NCBI GenBank assembly: GCA_963277665.1
Contig: OY728123.1
Location: 631,158,915 to 631,222,914, forward strand
DNA length: 64,000 bases
Direction: 5' to 3'
From: Viscum album
Taxonomy: Eukaryota; Streptophyta; Magnoliopsida; Santalales; Viscaceae
Part shown: one piece after another, positions 1-11,560 of the stretch
Layout of the letters: every line of letters starts with the position of its first letter
Position numbering within the stretch: position 1 is the first letter of the stretch
Program-made: the position numbers and the translations under genes
The notes under the pieces: generated by a model
What the model saw: only the letters and a program-made list of their open reading frames with translations
Databases searched by the model: none
What the model was told of the DNA's origin: nothing

Positions 1-1650
1 AAATTCTCAAGAACATAGGAATATTATGAAGAGATATAAAAGTAGAAATCAACATCGGGAGTTGAGGTGGTCTACTAGAGTCAAATTAATAATAAAGTGG
101 TTAAAATATATTCCATATTACCTAATTATTATAAATGGTGTATAACTCCAGAATCAAAAATATATTTCATGTCTTAGTGACTGGTGATAGAGATAGTTAT
201 CAAAAAAGGAGGGGATGGACTCCTTACATGTTTCTTGAACATGGGAGCTAATAAAAATAACTATTAAGAAATGTTTACTAAAGAATAAATGGGTCAAGTA
301 GTTAGTATAAGAATTTAATGTTATAAAATGGTACAATTAAATATTGGTTGTGAATTTTTTTCAATAAATGTGAGGATTTTATTTTTCAGATATATTTTTT
401 CTAGTTGTAAATAGCATAATAATATATTTTTTTCATGGTATGATTAAAAATAATGTCCAACATCATCAATTATTATAATTTAAAATTTATTTTATTCAGG
501 TATATTTAGAGGATGAAATATTAATAGATAAATGGGAGGTATTCAGGAATCATGAAACAATTTAGTATAAAATCTAAAATATAGTTTAGAGGGGATGGAT
601 CAAGAATATAGAAAATGGAATTGGAATTTAATCTAATAAAATAATGATAATTATCATATCCATATGGTGATTCAGGATAGAATATATATCATAGTTATTT
701 TCTATGTGGATGATTTTCTTTTCGTATCTTTGAACATGAAATAGATTAAATAGAAGAAGAAAGGTTTTATTGGAAGGTTTGGGATGATGGATCTTAGACA
801 AAATAGTTATATTTTAGTGATTGTAATCATGTAGGACTAGGAGAAGGTATCATTTATATTATCTATGTTAATGTATTTATTGAATATAGTGAAAAGGTAA
901 TGTATGGATCTAAACTAGTATCCACTCTACTGGTTGGACATTTAAAACTATCTAAAGATAAATAACCATGAATTTGATGTGTGGCTATGTACATGTAGAA
1001 GGATCCATATACGTCCGTAGTTATAGGATTTATATATTCCATGGTACGTAAATTTATAGGAATTACATTAGAAGTGGGACTGGGTAGGTAGTTAATAGAA
1101 AATATAAGAATGGAGAATAGGGAAATCGTAATATAGATACTCTGATATACCATAATTTTTTAAGTAATAACCTTATGTTTTATAGTGGATTTTCAATTGT
1201 AAGGTTGTATTGGCATGACCTTTGGAAGTCATACATATACACTGATAATTACAAATGGATTTGTCTTTAAGTATTGAGGAACTACCAAAATATGGATGTC
1301 TAGCCTATAACTATTAATGTATCCATATATCACATAAGTCGAGTGTGTTGTGAAAGTGTAAACAATGAAATATATTTTATGATGAAAGGGCTTGTTAGAA
1401 TAACATGGAAGGAAGTAGGGGAGTGGGATATTGTTCTTTGAAAATTAGAGCACAATCTATATGGCACATAATCTGGTGCTTCAATCATGAAAAAAACACA
1501 TTTATCTAAGGTATCAATTCATTAAAACTATTATTAAAGGTTTAGTGTTATAACTATATTGGATTAGTGAAAGTCAAAATATAGTAGATATTCTAAAAAA
1601 ATTCATAGTTTAGGAATGTAAAGGGTCTTTTTATTCCATTATCTGGCTTG
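1..1650 (+). pseudogene. Decayed Ty1/Copia pol (reverse transcriptase to RNase H), cut by left window edge
   Basis: Read across frames, this stretch follows Copia pol order. The start of the RT domain is recognisable near 215-300 (a DSLH...TWEL...NKW-type pattern). The RT catalytic box YVDD lies at 703-714. A PYASVVG-like block is near 1005-1040, an RNase H-like segment (TDN) near 1215-1255, and the NxxDxLxK-type end of the protein near 1579-1605. Frameshifts and stops are frequent, so no product can be made. The family normally encodes a single gag-pol polyprotein that reverse-transcribes its RNA in cytoplasmic particles. Only the C-terminal third is present because the window starts inside it. 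Base composition is strongly AT, as in old methylated elements. A 3' LTR probably follows, but I cannot place its ends. The family call is fairly sure; exact boundaries are not. Confidence 0.72.
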
Positions 1651-2682
1651 GATGGCCTCAAATAGAGGAAGGAAGATTCACTTTTTATTGATGACAAAAT
1701 AATGAATGATGAAATTTAAAAATTGAATAAGAAGACATAGAAAATTTGATAAAATAATTCTCATGTCTGAGATTTTTTTGTTTAGTTGTGTTAAATATTT
1801 TTTGGCCCAGTACACATAACATATGAAAAGAATTATTCCAGAATCTATGTTAGAAATCTTGATGGAGGTATTTCAGTTTAACTATGGGTGCCATAAACAT
1901 TAATCAATAGTATTGTTGATGACTAATTCTAGATGATGGATATGTTAAAGAAAAAAATAGAACATTCATTAGAGTAACTCTAATAATCCTTGAGGATAAA
2001 ATTGAATTTTAAAAGGAAAAAATAAAAATATTTATATGTTTTTGTATGAGTAAAACTAATTTCATTCATTATTAATTGGGGTTTAAAATTTGAGGTGGTG
2101 TAATTTCCATCAAGGTGGAATTGGAAATAATCAAACAAAGGTTCATCCGCATAGATGAAAAGTTGGTGGGTCTAGATAAACTGAAAGTACTTGTCCATAT
2201 ATAAGTGGTTTACTACAATTGTAGAATAATCATGAATTTGTTCTCTTCTTCTCTAATTTCTAATAAAAAAATAATTGTTTCTACTATAGAGTATTACTAA
2301 ATCCTTACCACATAATTCTATTATTATTGTTTTTAATGTGTCATTTTTCCCCATTTCTTTGTTTTTGTTCTTGAATTTTTCTTTGTTGGTTAATGTAATT
2401 TAAAAAGATACTTTGAATCCAGGTTATATTATCTTAGTGTTAGATATTGGTTTCCCCTATTTTCAGAACATCTAGTCTTGTTCCTCATGTTTAGTTAATA
2501 GAAGGATGTTACAGATTTTTTAAATTTCAACTAGAAATTTATGGATTATCTAAATTATAATAATACAAAATACCATATAAATATCAATGAATGTATCATG
2601 ATTTTATTAAAACACAGCAACAATAAAATCAAAGTGTCCTAAAAATTTAAAAATTTATATGTTTTTTTTAAAATGTTTTGTA

Positions 2683-2708
2683 ATATATATATATATATAT
2701 ATATATAT
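2683..2708. repeat. (AT)13 microsatellite
   Basis: Uninterrupted alternating AT, about 26 bases. Confidence 0.95.
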
Positions 2709-2830
2709 TGGTTTTAAAAAACTATTATATATTAGTGAAATGGTCTTACTAAACACAGTTAAAATATGATTGATGATTGATTAAAAAATAATTATGAATT
2801 GTTTTAATATGATGATTTTTCATAAAACAA

Positions 2831-2834
<4 letters not shown>

Positions 2835-2861
<27 letters not shown>
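2835..2861. repeat. (TA)13 microsatellite
   Basis: Uninterrupted alternating TA, about 27 bases, 126 bases beyond the first AT run. Confidence 0.95.
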
Positions 2862-2865
<4 letters not shown>

Positions 2866-3646
2866 GTGTGTAAACTTGACATGCATATGATTGGTATGTT
2901 GGAAATGTAATAAAATATGTATATTATAATGTATGATATGAAAGTGATTCATATCCCAGATTATTCTATCTCAATATCATATAAGAAATGAAATGCCACT
3001 ATAATATCTTAGGTTATGATTACAATATTGAGTGAACGGATTCCTCCATGCCCCCTACACAATTTTCATAAGTTATGAATCTTATTGTTGATTACTATAA
3101 GGATATACATAATGATTTGAAACATTCAAATGATTATGTGGTTTTATGGAATCAAAAAATTCTATTCTATGAACTTTTTGTTGAAACCCTTAATGCGATC
3201 CTCACTCAAACAATACAAGTTGAATTTGAGAAGAAATGTATCATTATCCAAAAGGACAATAAAATTGGATCGTCATGTGCCACATGATCTCCCACTTACT
3301 GAGTGATGGAGAATACTAAAATATAATTCAAAATTTAGTGATGTGGTGTTGAGAACCACTATCCAGAAATAGGTCATAATTTCACCAATTGCTAAGATAA
3401 GGGTGTAGCAATCATAAAACCCATCTTTTGAGGGTCTTAAATGAACTTTTTTATTCATAAAAAAAATATTTCTAAGGTCTCTAAACCATAGATAGGGATG
3501 TAGATCACTTTTCCATCATTAAATTTACTACTCATTGAGATTAATTGAACTTATGGTTCAAAAGTCCTAGAATTAGGGAGTTGGACTTTTTTTGGGAAGA
3601 AAATCATTTTCTCAAACTGTTCACTCACACATATCCTCCTCCCACC

Positions 3647-3651
3647 ATGAA
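3647..3651. repeat. Target-site duplication ATGAA, left copy
   Basis: ATGAA directly precedes the LTR start TGTAACGACC and is repeated at 14006-14010 directly after the 3' LTR. Five bases is the usual duplication for Gypsy integrases. Confidence 0.93.
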
Positions 3652-3862
3652 TGTAACGACCCAAAATTTCATTAATGGAAAATCCCTCTTGATCCAGTTA
3701 AATGTTTCTTTAGGAAAAAAAATGTTTTTATAAGATGTCAACTTCTTTAGTTTAACGTTAAGATTTGTGACCGTTACTTTTATAGCCGTTGAATAGTGAT
3801 CATCTGGGTAGTTTAAATATAAGGCTTTAACGAACCAATTTTCTACTCAGACAAAGGAAGCG

Positions 3863-4132
3863 ATGGCCTCATCCAGTAGAATTGCCCCTTACGAAGCCCA
3901 TTTTTCGGAGCTCGGAAAGGAGGTGGCGTCTTTGGGCTTTTCCCTTGACCAAGCCCAAGCTGAGCTTCATCAAGTCAAGCTCGAACATGATCGTCTACGG
4001 GAAAAATGGAAGTTGATAGAGATTACCACTCGAGCGATGTTATCCGAGCAACCCCAAGAGTCTGTCACCATCGCACACCTTACCCTTAGGTCTTATGCGG
4101 CTATTTTAAGGGGTTATGTAACAAATAAGTAG
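3863..4132 (+). CDS. LTR-borne 89-residue ORF, predicted coiled coil, unknown function (5' copy)
   Basis: An 89-residue frame inside U3, far from gag-pol. Residues 14-60 are rich in Glu, Lys, Leu and Gln with a heptad-like spacing of hydrophobics (F14, L17, V21, L24, L28), suggesting an amphipathic helix or coiled coil. There is no signal peptide, membrane span or known catalytic motif. The start sits in the context AGCGATGGC, close to the plant consensus. A TATA-like box TTTAAATATAAGG at 3812-3824 lies about 40 bases upstream. GC content is clearly higher than in the flanking LTR. The copy in the 3' LTR differs by one residue, H42R. I do not recognise the family. It could be a captured host exon, a retroelement accessory ORF, or a chance frame; the composition jump and start context argue against chance. 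Confidence 0.5.
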   Translation: MASSSRIAPYEAHFSELGKEVASLGFSLDQAQAELHQVKLEHDRLREKWKLIEITTRAMLSEQPQESVTIAHLTLRSYAAILRGYVTNK

Positions 4133-4975
4133 CACCATGTTCATGTACATTATCTTTGTATATAATAATGAATATAATTTCTAGTCATTTTTGATACATT
4201 GTAATTAGTTTTTAAAGTACAAACGGTGTTTTTAGTTATTATTTAATTAAGAATTATATTTTATTAAATTAAAGGATTTTTGAATTAAATAATATTTTAA
4301 TAAAATAATATTATTAATATTAAATTAATTTTTATTAAATATAAATGATCTTATAATTTTATGAATGCAATTAAAATTTTTATTAAGGTTTGAAAGCCAT
4401 TTCTGTCAAAACCCGTGAATTTTTTATAAATGTCGGTTTTTATTTTGAAAGTAAAAATTCACATATTTAGAAAATTATTTAGATAAAATAAATATTATTT
4501 TTGGAATCAGGACGTCGAAATTATCCAACGGTGAATTTTTCATAATTTTCTGAGACAGTCAAATTTTTGGGTAAAAATTAAATACCATTTAAATATATAA
4601 TGTGTTTTATGACATCATAATGACCCAATGGTGATGTAATAAAATACCATAATCCTTATTTTCGGCCAATATGTGTTTTACCATTAAAATAATGAGGTTT
4701 TGGGTTTGTTTGACTCACTTTTCAAAGCATTAATGGAGCCCTCAAGACTTATTCAACACTTTGCCTTTTTAAATTAATTTCCATGGGAGTGTGACTCACC
4801 TCCACATAAGCAACCCTAATTTTTTAATAAGTTCGGACCTTGGCCTTGTAAAATATTGTTTTCCTCTTTCCTTTTCCAGAAACCATGGGCAAATACCATC
4901 GGATGGTTTGTGGTTTAGATTATTTTAATATAAGGGGTCCCAAACCTAAATAATAAAGAATTCTCTCACCTTTCC

Positions 4976-4983
4976 TATATAAA
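4976..4983 (+). promoter_or_regulatory. Probable LTR core promoter, TATATAAA
   Basis: A strong TATA box midway through the 5' LTR, after an AT-rich U3 and before a C-rich segment (ACCCACCCAAGATCCCAC) where transcription plausibly starts. It would drive genomic RNA of this element. The 3' LTR has the same box at 12674-12681. Confidence 0.75.
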
Positions 4984-5797
4984 CCCACCCAAGATCCCAC
5001 TTCCTCCTCACCCAAAGCCCTTGAAGTTCGTCCAACCTCTGCCCTACTCTCTCTATAATCCTCTCAAGGTGCCCCAAGCTCCCAAGAAGCCTCTCACAAG
5101 CCTCTCTCTAGCCTTTGGAAGCACACTTCCAAGTAAGGGGTTTTCTTCCTTTCTCATTTTTTTGTCAATTTTCGTTAAGTTGTATTTCCCTTTTTATTTC
5201 AATTATGAATGTTGGGGTATGGTTTCACACCTCCCCCATACTTCCTTATCATTTTTTGAATGATTGTAGAACCCTTTCCCTCTCATTAAATGCCTCCCAT
5301 GTACACCCGTTACTATGCCGAAATTCCGAAAGGAACTTCTCTCTCTTCTTTTACATTCAAGCAATACTTTTGTATCATGAATCTAAATTCCATTTCTATT
5401 GTTGGGACATGTATATATATGATCTCCTTACTGTCCATTACATGTAAATATGATGAGTAACCCCTTTCTCTCTCATCAACCTTTTTTATGAATTCTTATG
5501 TCACGTCGTTACGCTGCCGAAATCGCACCGATTTTCTAAGCCAATGTCTTTGTGTAGTGAATACCATACCCATTTCTCCATCAAGAGTATTCACCTTTAT
5601 GCAAATTTACATATTGATTATAAAGTTTCATGTATTAATTCCACTTTCCTTTATCGTGGAAGAAATGATTATGTTTTATGAATCCATGTTTTATGATCCA
5701 TGTGGCACACTTATGCATGAAATGAAATGTTTAAGAAGGGTGCGCCCTTTATAGCGCTCCAATGCATTGGGTAAAGTATAGTATCATGATACGTCAT

Positions 5798-5908
5798 GTG
5801 CAATGAGTGTTGACTCATGATAATTCAAGTGCAACGATGGTTTACTCGTGCTTCAAGTGCAATGAGGGTTTACTCATGCTCCATGTGAAATGAGCCTTGG
5901 CTCATGCT
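5798..5908 (+). repeat. Array of four short stem-loops in the LTR leader (5' copy)
   Basis: Four units of about 28-32 bases, each a 5-bp inverted repeat around a 6-base loop: ATGAG/CTCAT at 5803-5818, ACGAT/CTCGT at 5834-5849, ATGAG/CTCAT at 5862-5877 and at 5890-5905. The loops are TGTTGA, GGTTTA, GGTTTA and CCTTGG. The array lies downstream of the TATA box, so it would be in the RNA leader. Confidence 0.7.
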
Positions 5909-6309
5909 AATTCAATGTTAAGTGTTGTTGCCACATTTCCATGTTATGATTATCATGCTTTATCATGCCTTTATGTTCATGTCTCTCTTATGATCTATTG
6001 ATATGCTTATTGCCTAATATGTATTGTACTCCTCATGTTATTCATTGTGTACTCCCTTACTGGGCTTTATAGCTCACCCTTTTCTTATGCATGTCCTCAG
6101 GTTATCCCATGCAATGCTAAGTATGAAGGAATGTAGTGGTCATGTAAAGGAAGTTTTAAATAAGGATGTTGTATTTCAAGTTTAAAGTTTTTATGTAATG
6201 ATCCTAAGCCCCAGATACACTAAACCTCTCGATCTTCTTTGTTGTATCAAATGAATTTTTATGTAATAAAGCATGTTTAAGTTGTAATAAAAAGCAGGGT
6301 TTTCATAGT

Positions 6310-6322
6310 TGGTATCAAAGGA
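6310..6322 (+). other. Primer-binding site, initiator-Met tRNA type
   Basis: TGGTATCAAAGGA begins two bases after the 5' LTR end. It matches TGGTATCAGAGC, the complement of the plant initiator-Met tRNA 3' end, with a change at the ninth base. It primes minus-strand DNA synthesis. Confidence 0.9.
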
Positions 6323-6422
6323 TAGGTTTAGTTATTTTTGGGATTAGGAAACCCTAGTAAAGCCTTAGATACAAGACTAATCATAATAAAAACATCCCTA
6401 AGTTTTGGTAAATACTAAGTAA

Positions 6423-6605
6423 GTGGTTTATCAAACAAATACATCCCTGTCTGGATACGAGCAGGTAGAGGCGGCTCTGGCACAGATGTATCCTAGGGGT
6501 AAAACCCGAAAACACCGCTTTGAGCTAGACTCGAACGGGAACTGGTGCACGACAACAGGCCTTGCTGCACTCTTGGTTACGACACTCCCGGGGGATATGT
6601 TTTGA
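6423..6605 (+). CDS. Small leader ORF of 60 codons, doubtful
   Basis: A 60-residue frame between primer site and gag, in a locally GC-richer stretch (6450-6600). No recognised domain. It could be an upstream ORF in the leader or a chance frame. It ends about 200 bases before the presumed gag start at 6807. Confidence 0.2.
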   Translation: MVYQTNTSLSGYEQVEAALAQMYPRGKTRKHRFELDSNGNWCTTTGLAALLVTTLPGDMF

Positions 6606-6806
6606 TAAATTCACAATCTTAGTATGAACCCTTATTAAGGGAAAAATGCCCCTAAGGATATATGTTAGAAGGAAGATCATGAAAAGCCTGGATTGAATCC
6701 TATAGACTCATGAGTTAAAGAGATTAAAGTTTATTTATAAGTCATCAACTTTTGTCTTTGGATTACCCTTTATGTGTTACCCCTAACTTTCCTTTTATTC
6801 CAGCCA

Positions 6807-7014
6807 ATGGCCGGTAATAGGAGAACTCGGGCTAACAACCGTTGTGAAGATCAGTGTGATGATTGTACTTATGAGATGCACAATCCAATGGGAGCGGGAA
6901 TCGCGAACTTTGTCATGCTTCTCTCTTAGCTAACTCAAGTTTTGAATAGAAACACTGGTCAAGAGGAACGTTCAACCCCCCCCTAAGAAAGAACAAGTCG
7001 CTATTGAAAGCTTC
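6807..7014 (+). pseudogene. gag: Broken N-terminus of gag
   Basis: The likely native gag start is the ATG at 6807 (MAGNRRTRANN...). The frame meets a TAG at 6927-6929. It is then out of register with the long downstream frame; the shift falls in or next to a run of eight C at 6976-6983, after which [11 protein letters not shown] leads straight into the long ORF. So a nonsense change and a one-base indel separate the gag N-terminus from the rest. The ATG at 7015 is simply the first Met after the breaks, not a natural start. Confidence 0.8.
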
Positions 7015-10000
7015 ATGAGACAAAGGCCTCCTACTTTTAGTGGATCATCCGATCCCACGATTGTTGAACAATGGATCAACTCCATTGAAAAGATATTCTC
7101 CATCCTCCAATGCTCTGAAAAAGAGAAGGTTCTCCTGGCGGCTTATCGTATGGAGGGTGAAGCTGATCAATGGTGGACGTTGATCAAAAATACGAAGCCT
7201 GAGGAGGAGATCGAGGCTTTGGAATGGAAGGTATTCCAGAAGATGTTTTTCGATAAATATTTTCCACGCACCCTCTGTCTTAAGATGGAAAGGGACTTCC
7301 TTTCCCTCAAGCAGAAAGATGAGAAATCTGTGGGAGCGTACGAGGCAAACTTCACAAGGCTTGCACGATACGCTTCCGGCTTTGTCGTTACCCCCGAATG
7401 CAAGGTTGACCGCTTCTTTGGTGGGCTGAAGCCTAGCTTGCGGAAAGCATTCGCGATTCGTGATTTCGACAGCTATGAGGAAATTGTCCGATGTGCCCTC
7501 AAGGTTGAAATGGAGATCGGAGAATCACAGGGGTATCATGGGGACAAGAAGCGGAAGGTGGACTTCAATGCTGGTGGTCCGATGGATAAATCCAACGGCA
7601 CTAAGAAATTCCAGCACCCCACTTGCCAAAAGTGTGGAAAAAAGCACCCTGGAAATTGCCTTAGGGGGGCAAGAAAATGCTTTAAGTGTGGAAGAGAAGG
7701 GCACCTAGCTGTTAACTGTCAGCAAGAAGGACCCGCGGCTGCGACGGAGGGGAGGAACGCTCCGTTCGAACCTCAACGCATTGTTCAATGCTTCAAATGC
7801 AAAGAACCGGGTCATTTTGCGAATCAGTGCCCTAATCCAAGGGTTATCAGAGGCAATCAACAACCTTCAAGACAGCAAGGAAGAGCTTTTTCCATCACTT
7901 CTGCCGAAGTGAACCCCGACAATGAAGTGGTGACAGGTACGCTAGTTATTCATTCAAGAATAGCGAACGTACTTTTGGATTCAGGTTCTACGCATTCTTT
8001 TATATCTCAAAAGTTTAGTAGAATAATCCCTGCACCACCACAAATCATGGAAGTAAAGATGTCGGTGAGTACGGCAAATGGGGCAATCATTGCATCCCAT
8101 GAGTATAAGTCCTCCCCTGTTATAATTTGTGGATTGAATTTCCCGGCGAACCTCATCATACTCCCATTGGTGGAATTTGATGCAATTCTTGGCATGGATT
8201 GGCTTTCCTTATATAGAGCCAACATAAATTGTCGGGAGAGGGAAATCACACTCCATATGGAGAATCGACCCCCGATTCTTTACAAGTGTCAGGAGGAAGA
8301 TGAATCTCCTTTAGCTCCATCATCTCAAGCATGGATATTACTGCCTTATGAGCACGCATATCTGGCTCAGATGATTAAGTCCAAGGAAGAAACCACCCTT
8401 GAAGAAATGCCTATTGTGAGGGAATTCTCTGAAGTATTTCCCGAGGAACTTCCTGGTCTTCCTCCAAGAAGAGATGTTGAGTTCTCAATTGAACTTATAC
8501 CTGGGGAGCTACCAATATCCAAGACTCCATATATAATGGCTGTGGTTGAGCTTGAAGAACTGAAGAAACAACTACAGGAGAATCTGGATAAAGGGTTTAT
8601 ACGCCCAAGTGCATCACCATGGGGTGCACCAGTCCTCTTCGTCAAGAAGAAGGATGGGTCAATGCAACTTTGCATCGATTATCGTGAACTTAACAAAATC
8701 ACGATAAAGAACAAGTATCCTCTCCCAAGAATCGATGACTTGTTTGATCAGCTGCGTGGATCACAATACTTCTCCAAGGTCAACTTGCGGTCGGGATATT
8801 ATCAAGTAAGGGTGAAGAAGGAAGATATCCCCAAGACTGCTTTTCGTACAAGGTACGGGCACTATGAATTCATAGTAATGCCTTTTGGACTCACCAATGC
8901 TCCAGAAATATTCATGGACTTGATGAATAGAGTCTTTAGAGATTACCTAGATAAATTTGTGGTAGTCTTTATAGATGATATTCTAATATACTCCAAAACC
9001 AAGGAGGACCATGAGGAGCATTTAAGAACTGTACTGGAGACTTTGCGCAAGGAGAAGCTCTATGCCAAGTACAGCAAGTGTGAGTTTTGGTTGAAGGAGG
9101 TATCATTCTTGGGCCATATCATCACAAGCAATGGGATATCTGTGGACCCCTCCAAAACAGATACAATTGAGGGATGGCCGAGGCCAACATCGGTAACTGA
9201 TATCCGTAGCTTCTTGGGGTTAGCTGTATATTATCGACGATTTGTGAGAAACTTCTCACGATTGTCCAACCCTCTTACCAAGCTAACTCGAAAGGGAGTA
9301 AAGATTGCTTGGAGTGATGAATGCGAAGAAAGCTTCAAGGAGTTGAAAAGGAGGCTTATCACTGCACCTGTGCTCACTTTACCCACAAGTGGGGAGCTTT
9401 TTGTGGTATTCAGTGATTCTTCGAAGAAGGGCTTAGGATGTGTGCTGATGCAGAATGATAAAGTGATATCCTATGCCTCAAGACAGTTGAAAATCCATGA
9501 GCTAAACTATCCAACGCATGATCTGGAGTTGGCGGAGGTGATCTTTGCCTTGAAAATCTGGCGGCATTATCTCTATGGAGAGAAATGTGAGATATATACT
9601 GACCACAAGAGTCTTAAATATATATTCACACAGAAAGAGCTTAATATGCGCCAGAGAAGATGGATAGAGCTCATAAAGGATTATGACTGTTCAATACATT
9701 ACCACCCTGGGAAGGCGAACAAGGTGGCGGATGCCCTAAGTAGAAAGGATCCAGCAATTCTATCAATGATGAGAATTGAGAAGGATCCAATCTTCTTAGA
9801 CTTGATGAAGATGGACGTGGGAATCATAAAGAAGGGAACATCATCAATCCTTTCACAAATGATTGCTCAACCATCTCTTTTGGAAAGGTTAAAGGATGCT
9901 CAAAAGGATGATGCGAGAATCCAAGAAAAAGTGGAAGCTATAAAAAAGGGAAAATCCTCAGAGTTTAATGTTAATGAAGAAGGAATTGTGCGGTTTGGGA

Positions 10001-10869
10001 AAAGACTATGTGTCCCATCAAGTTCGGAGCTGAAGAAGGAACTTTTGGATGATGCACATAGTTCAAATTTCTCTATTCACCCAGGGAGCACAAAGATGTA
10101 TCGAGATCTCCGAGAAAACTTTTGGTGGGATAATATGAAGAAGGAGATCGCCGAATATACATCAAAGTTCCTGGTGTGTCAGCAAGTGAAGGCAGAGAGG
10201 CAGAAGTCTAAGGGGATGATGCAACCATTGCCCATACCAGAATGGAAATGGGAGAACATCACCATGGACTTCGTCACTGGACTTCCAAGGACATCCAAAA
10301 GCAACAATGCAATCTGGGTTATTGTGGATCGTCTTACAAAGACTACACACTTCATTTCTATTCGAGAGGATTTCTCTTTGGATCAACTGGCACGGATATA
10401 TATCAGGGAAGTGGTACGGTTGCATGGAGTACCACTATTTATTGTGTCTGACCGAGATCCAAGATTTACCTCTAAGTTTTGGAAGAGTCTTCAACATGCT
10501 CTGAATACTGAACTGAACTTCAGTACGGCCTATCATCCTCAAGCTGATGGCCAATCCGAGTGGACTATCCAAACACTTGAGGATATGTTGAGAGCGTGCT
10601 CAATGGACTTTAAAGGAGGATGGGATCAACATCTTCCTCTAGTTGAGTTCTCTTATAATAATAGTTTCCACTCGAGCATCCAAATGGAACCATATGAAGC
10701 CTTGTATGGGAAAAGGTGTAGAACACCGGCATGTTGGGATGAGGTCGGTGAACGTAAGCTGCTTGGACCCGAAATGGTTGAAGAAATGGTGGAGAAGGTG
10801 AAAACCATTCAGCAGCATATCAAGGAATCCCAGAGTCGGCAGAAGAGTTATGCAGATAATCGTCGATGA
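7015..10869 (+). CDS. gag-pol: Gag-Pol polyprotein, 1,284 codons, nearly whole but inactivated
   Basis: Domains in order: retrotransposon Gag capsid (about residues 1-165); three zinc knuckles starting at residues 204, 222 and 259, the first with short spacing (C-X2-C-X3-H-X3-C), the other two classical; aspartic protease with DSG at 322; RT with FIDD box at 654; RNase H with catalytic Asp at 801; integrase zinc region with His 1015 and 1022; integrase core D1085, D1146 and E1182. Two key residues are lost: the first RT catalytic Asp reads Asn (residue 590, AAC at 8782), and the first Cys of the integrase zinc pair reads Phe (residue 1052). A TGA at 10867, probably CGA to TGA, ends the frame before the integrase tail. 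The polyprotein packages and copies the element RNA and inserts the DNA; this copy should not support that itself. Confidence 0.95.
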   Translation: MRQRPPTFSGSSDPTIVEQWINSIEKIFSILQCSEKEKVLLAAYRMEGEADQWWTLIKNTKPEEEIEALEWKVFQKMFFDKYFPRTLCLKMERDFLSLKQKDEKSVGAYEANFTRLARYASGFVVTPECKVDRFFGGLKPSLRKAFAIRDFDSYEEIVRCALKVEMEIGESQGYHGDKKRKVDFNAGGPMDKSNGTKKFQHPTCQKCGKKHPGNCLRGARKCFKCGREGHLAVNCQQEGPAAATEGRNAPFEPQRIVQCFKCKEPGHFANQCPNPRVIRGNQQPSRQQGRAFSITSAEVNPDNEVVTGTLVIHSRIANVLLDSGSTHSFISQKFSRIIPAPPQIMEVKMSVSTANGAIIASHEYKSSPVIICGLNFPANLIILPLVEFDAILGMDWLSLYRANINCREREITLHMENRPPILYKCQEEDESPLAPSSQAWILLPYEHAYLAQMIKSKEETTLEEMPIVREFSEVFPEELPGLPPRRDVEFSIELIPGELPISKTPYIMAVVELEELKKQLQENLDKGFIRPSASPWGAPVLFVKKKDGSMQLCIDYRELNKITIKNKYPLPRIDDLFDQLRGSQYFSKVNLRSGYYQVRVKKEDIPKTAFRTRYGHYEFIVMPFGLTNAPEIFMDLMNRVFRDYLDKFVVVFIDDILIYSKTKEDHEEHLRTVLETLRKEKLYAKYSKCEFWLKEVSFLGHIITSNGISVDPSKTDTIEGWPRPTSVTDIRSFLGLAVYYRRFVRNFSRLSNPLTKLTRKGVKIAWSDECEESFKELKRRLITAPVLTLPTSGELFVVFSDSSKKGLGCVLMQNDKVISYASRQLKIHELNYPTHDLELAEVIFALKIWRHYLYGEKCEIYTDHKSLKYIFTQKELNMRQRRWIELIKDYDCSIHYHPGKANKVADALSRKDPAILSMMRIEKDPIFLDLMKMDVGIIKKGTSSILSQMIAQPSLLERLKDAQKDDARIQEKVEAIKKGKSSEFNVNEEGIVRFGKRLCVPSSSELKKELLDDAHSSNFSIHPGSTKMYRDLRENFWWDNMKKEIAEYTSKFLVCQQVKAERQKSKGMMQPLPIPEWKWENITMDFVTGLPRTSKSNNAIWVIVDRLTKTTHFISIREDFSLDQLARIYIREVVRLHGVPLFIVSDRDPRFTSKFWKSLQHALNTELNFSTAYHPQADGQSEWTIQTLEDMLRACSMDFKGGWDQHLPLVEFSYNNSFHSSIQMEPYEALYGKRCRTPACWDEVGERKLLGPEMVEEMVEKVKTIQQHIKESQSRQKSYADNRR

Positions 10870-11300
10870 GACCTTGAGTTTAAAGTCGGAGACATGGTGT
10901 TTTTACGCATATCTCCATGGAAGAAGGTCATGAGGTTTGGAAAGAAGGGGAAGTTAAGTCCAAGGTACATCGGCCCCTTCGAGATTCTTGATCGTGTTGG
11001 GGCTGTGGCCTATCGACTAGCACTTCCACCTACTATGGCCAAGGTGCATGATTTCTTCCATGTATCCCTCTTAAGGAAGTACATACCAGACCCTTCACAT
11101 GTACTCTCTTCCGAGGGGTACAATTAGAAGACGATCTTTCTTATGAGGAGCAACCAGTGAAGATCTTAGATCGTAGAGAAAAAGTTCTACGAAATAAGAC
11201 AATGCCCCTCGTCAAGGTGTTGTGGAGAAACCACAAGTTTGAAGAAGCAACTTGGGAGTCGGAGGATATGATGAAGCTAAGTTACCCACATTTGTTTTAG
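10870..11300 (+). pseudogene. pol: Integrase C-terminus and chromodomain-like tail, separated by stop and frameshift
   Basis: Reading continues in frame after the TGA with the integrase C-terminal module (FKVGDMVFLR..., LSPRYIGPFEIL, HDFFHVSLL) until a TAG at 11125. A one-base shift around the GGGG run at 11115-11118 restores the tail to the TAG at 11298. The tail carries EEQPVKILDRREKV, LVKVLWRNH and EEATWE, the pattern seen in plant chromoviruses and thought to steer integration to certain chromatin. Confidence 0.85.
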
Positions 11301-11336
11301 TGTGGGAAAAGGAAAATTTCGAGGGCGAAATTTCTT

Positions 11337-11346
11337 AAGGGGGGAA
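11337..11346 (+). other. Polypurine tract
   Basis: AAGGGGGGAA lies four bases before the 3' LTR and would prime plus-strand DNA synthesis. Confidence 0.9.
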
Positions 11347-11560
11347 TGTTGTAACGACCCAAAATTTCATTAATGGAAAATCCCTCTTGATCCAGTTAAA
11401 TGTTTCTTTAGGAAAAAAAATGTTTTTATAAGATGTCAACTTCTTTAGTTTAACGTTAAGATTTGTGACCGTTACTTTTATAGCCGTTGAATAGTGATCA
11501 TCTGGGTAGTTTAAATATAAGGCTTTAACGAACCAATTTTCTACTCAGACAAAGGAAGCG

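Larger units (their letters stand above)
1651..3646. other. AT-rich stretch without a recognisable gene; possible Copia 3' region
   Basis: No supported gene. The first 450 bases may be the 3' untranslated region and start of a 3' LTR of the Copia remnant to the left, but no LTR pair or target duplication could be found. Two dinucleotide repeats lie inside. The 70-codon frame at 3075-3287 has no family features. Confidence 0.4.
3652..6307 (+). repeat. 5' LTR of the young Gypsy element
   Basis: Starts TGTAACGACC and ends TTTTCATA, immediately before the primer site. It matches 11350-14005 base for base except for about 50 substitutions. U3 contains an 89-codon ORF at 3863 and a TATA box at 4976; the transcribed part contains a four-hairpin array at 5798. 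U3 downstream of the ORF (4140-4700) is very AT-rich. Confidence 0.96.

Noticed and set aside
3075..3287. 70-codon frame as a host gene
   Set aside because: No domain, no codon bias, and an AT-rich decayed setting; such frames are expected by chance.
8007..8675. Minus-strand frames inside gag-pol
   Set aside because: Antisense shadows of the coding frame with no supporting features.
7015..10869. Calling the young Gypsy element intact and active
   Set aside because: Stops at 6927 and 10867, shifts near 6976 and 11115, and the Asp-to-Asn change in RT rule this out.
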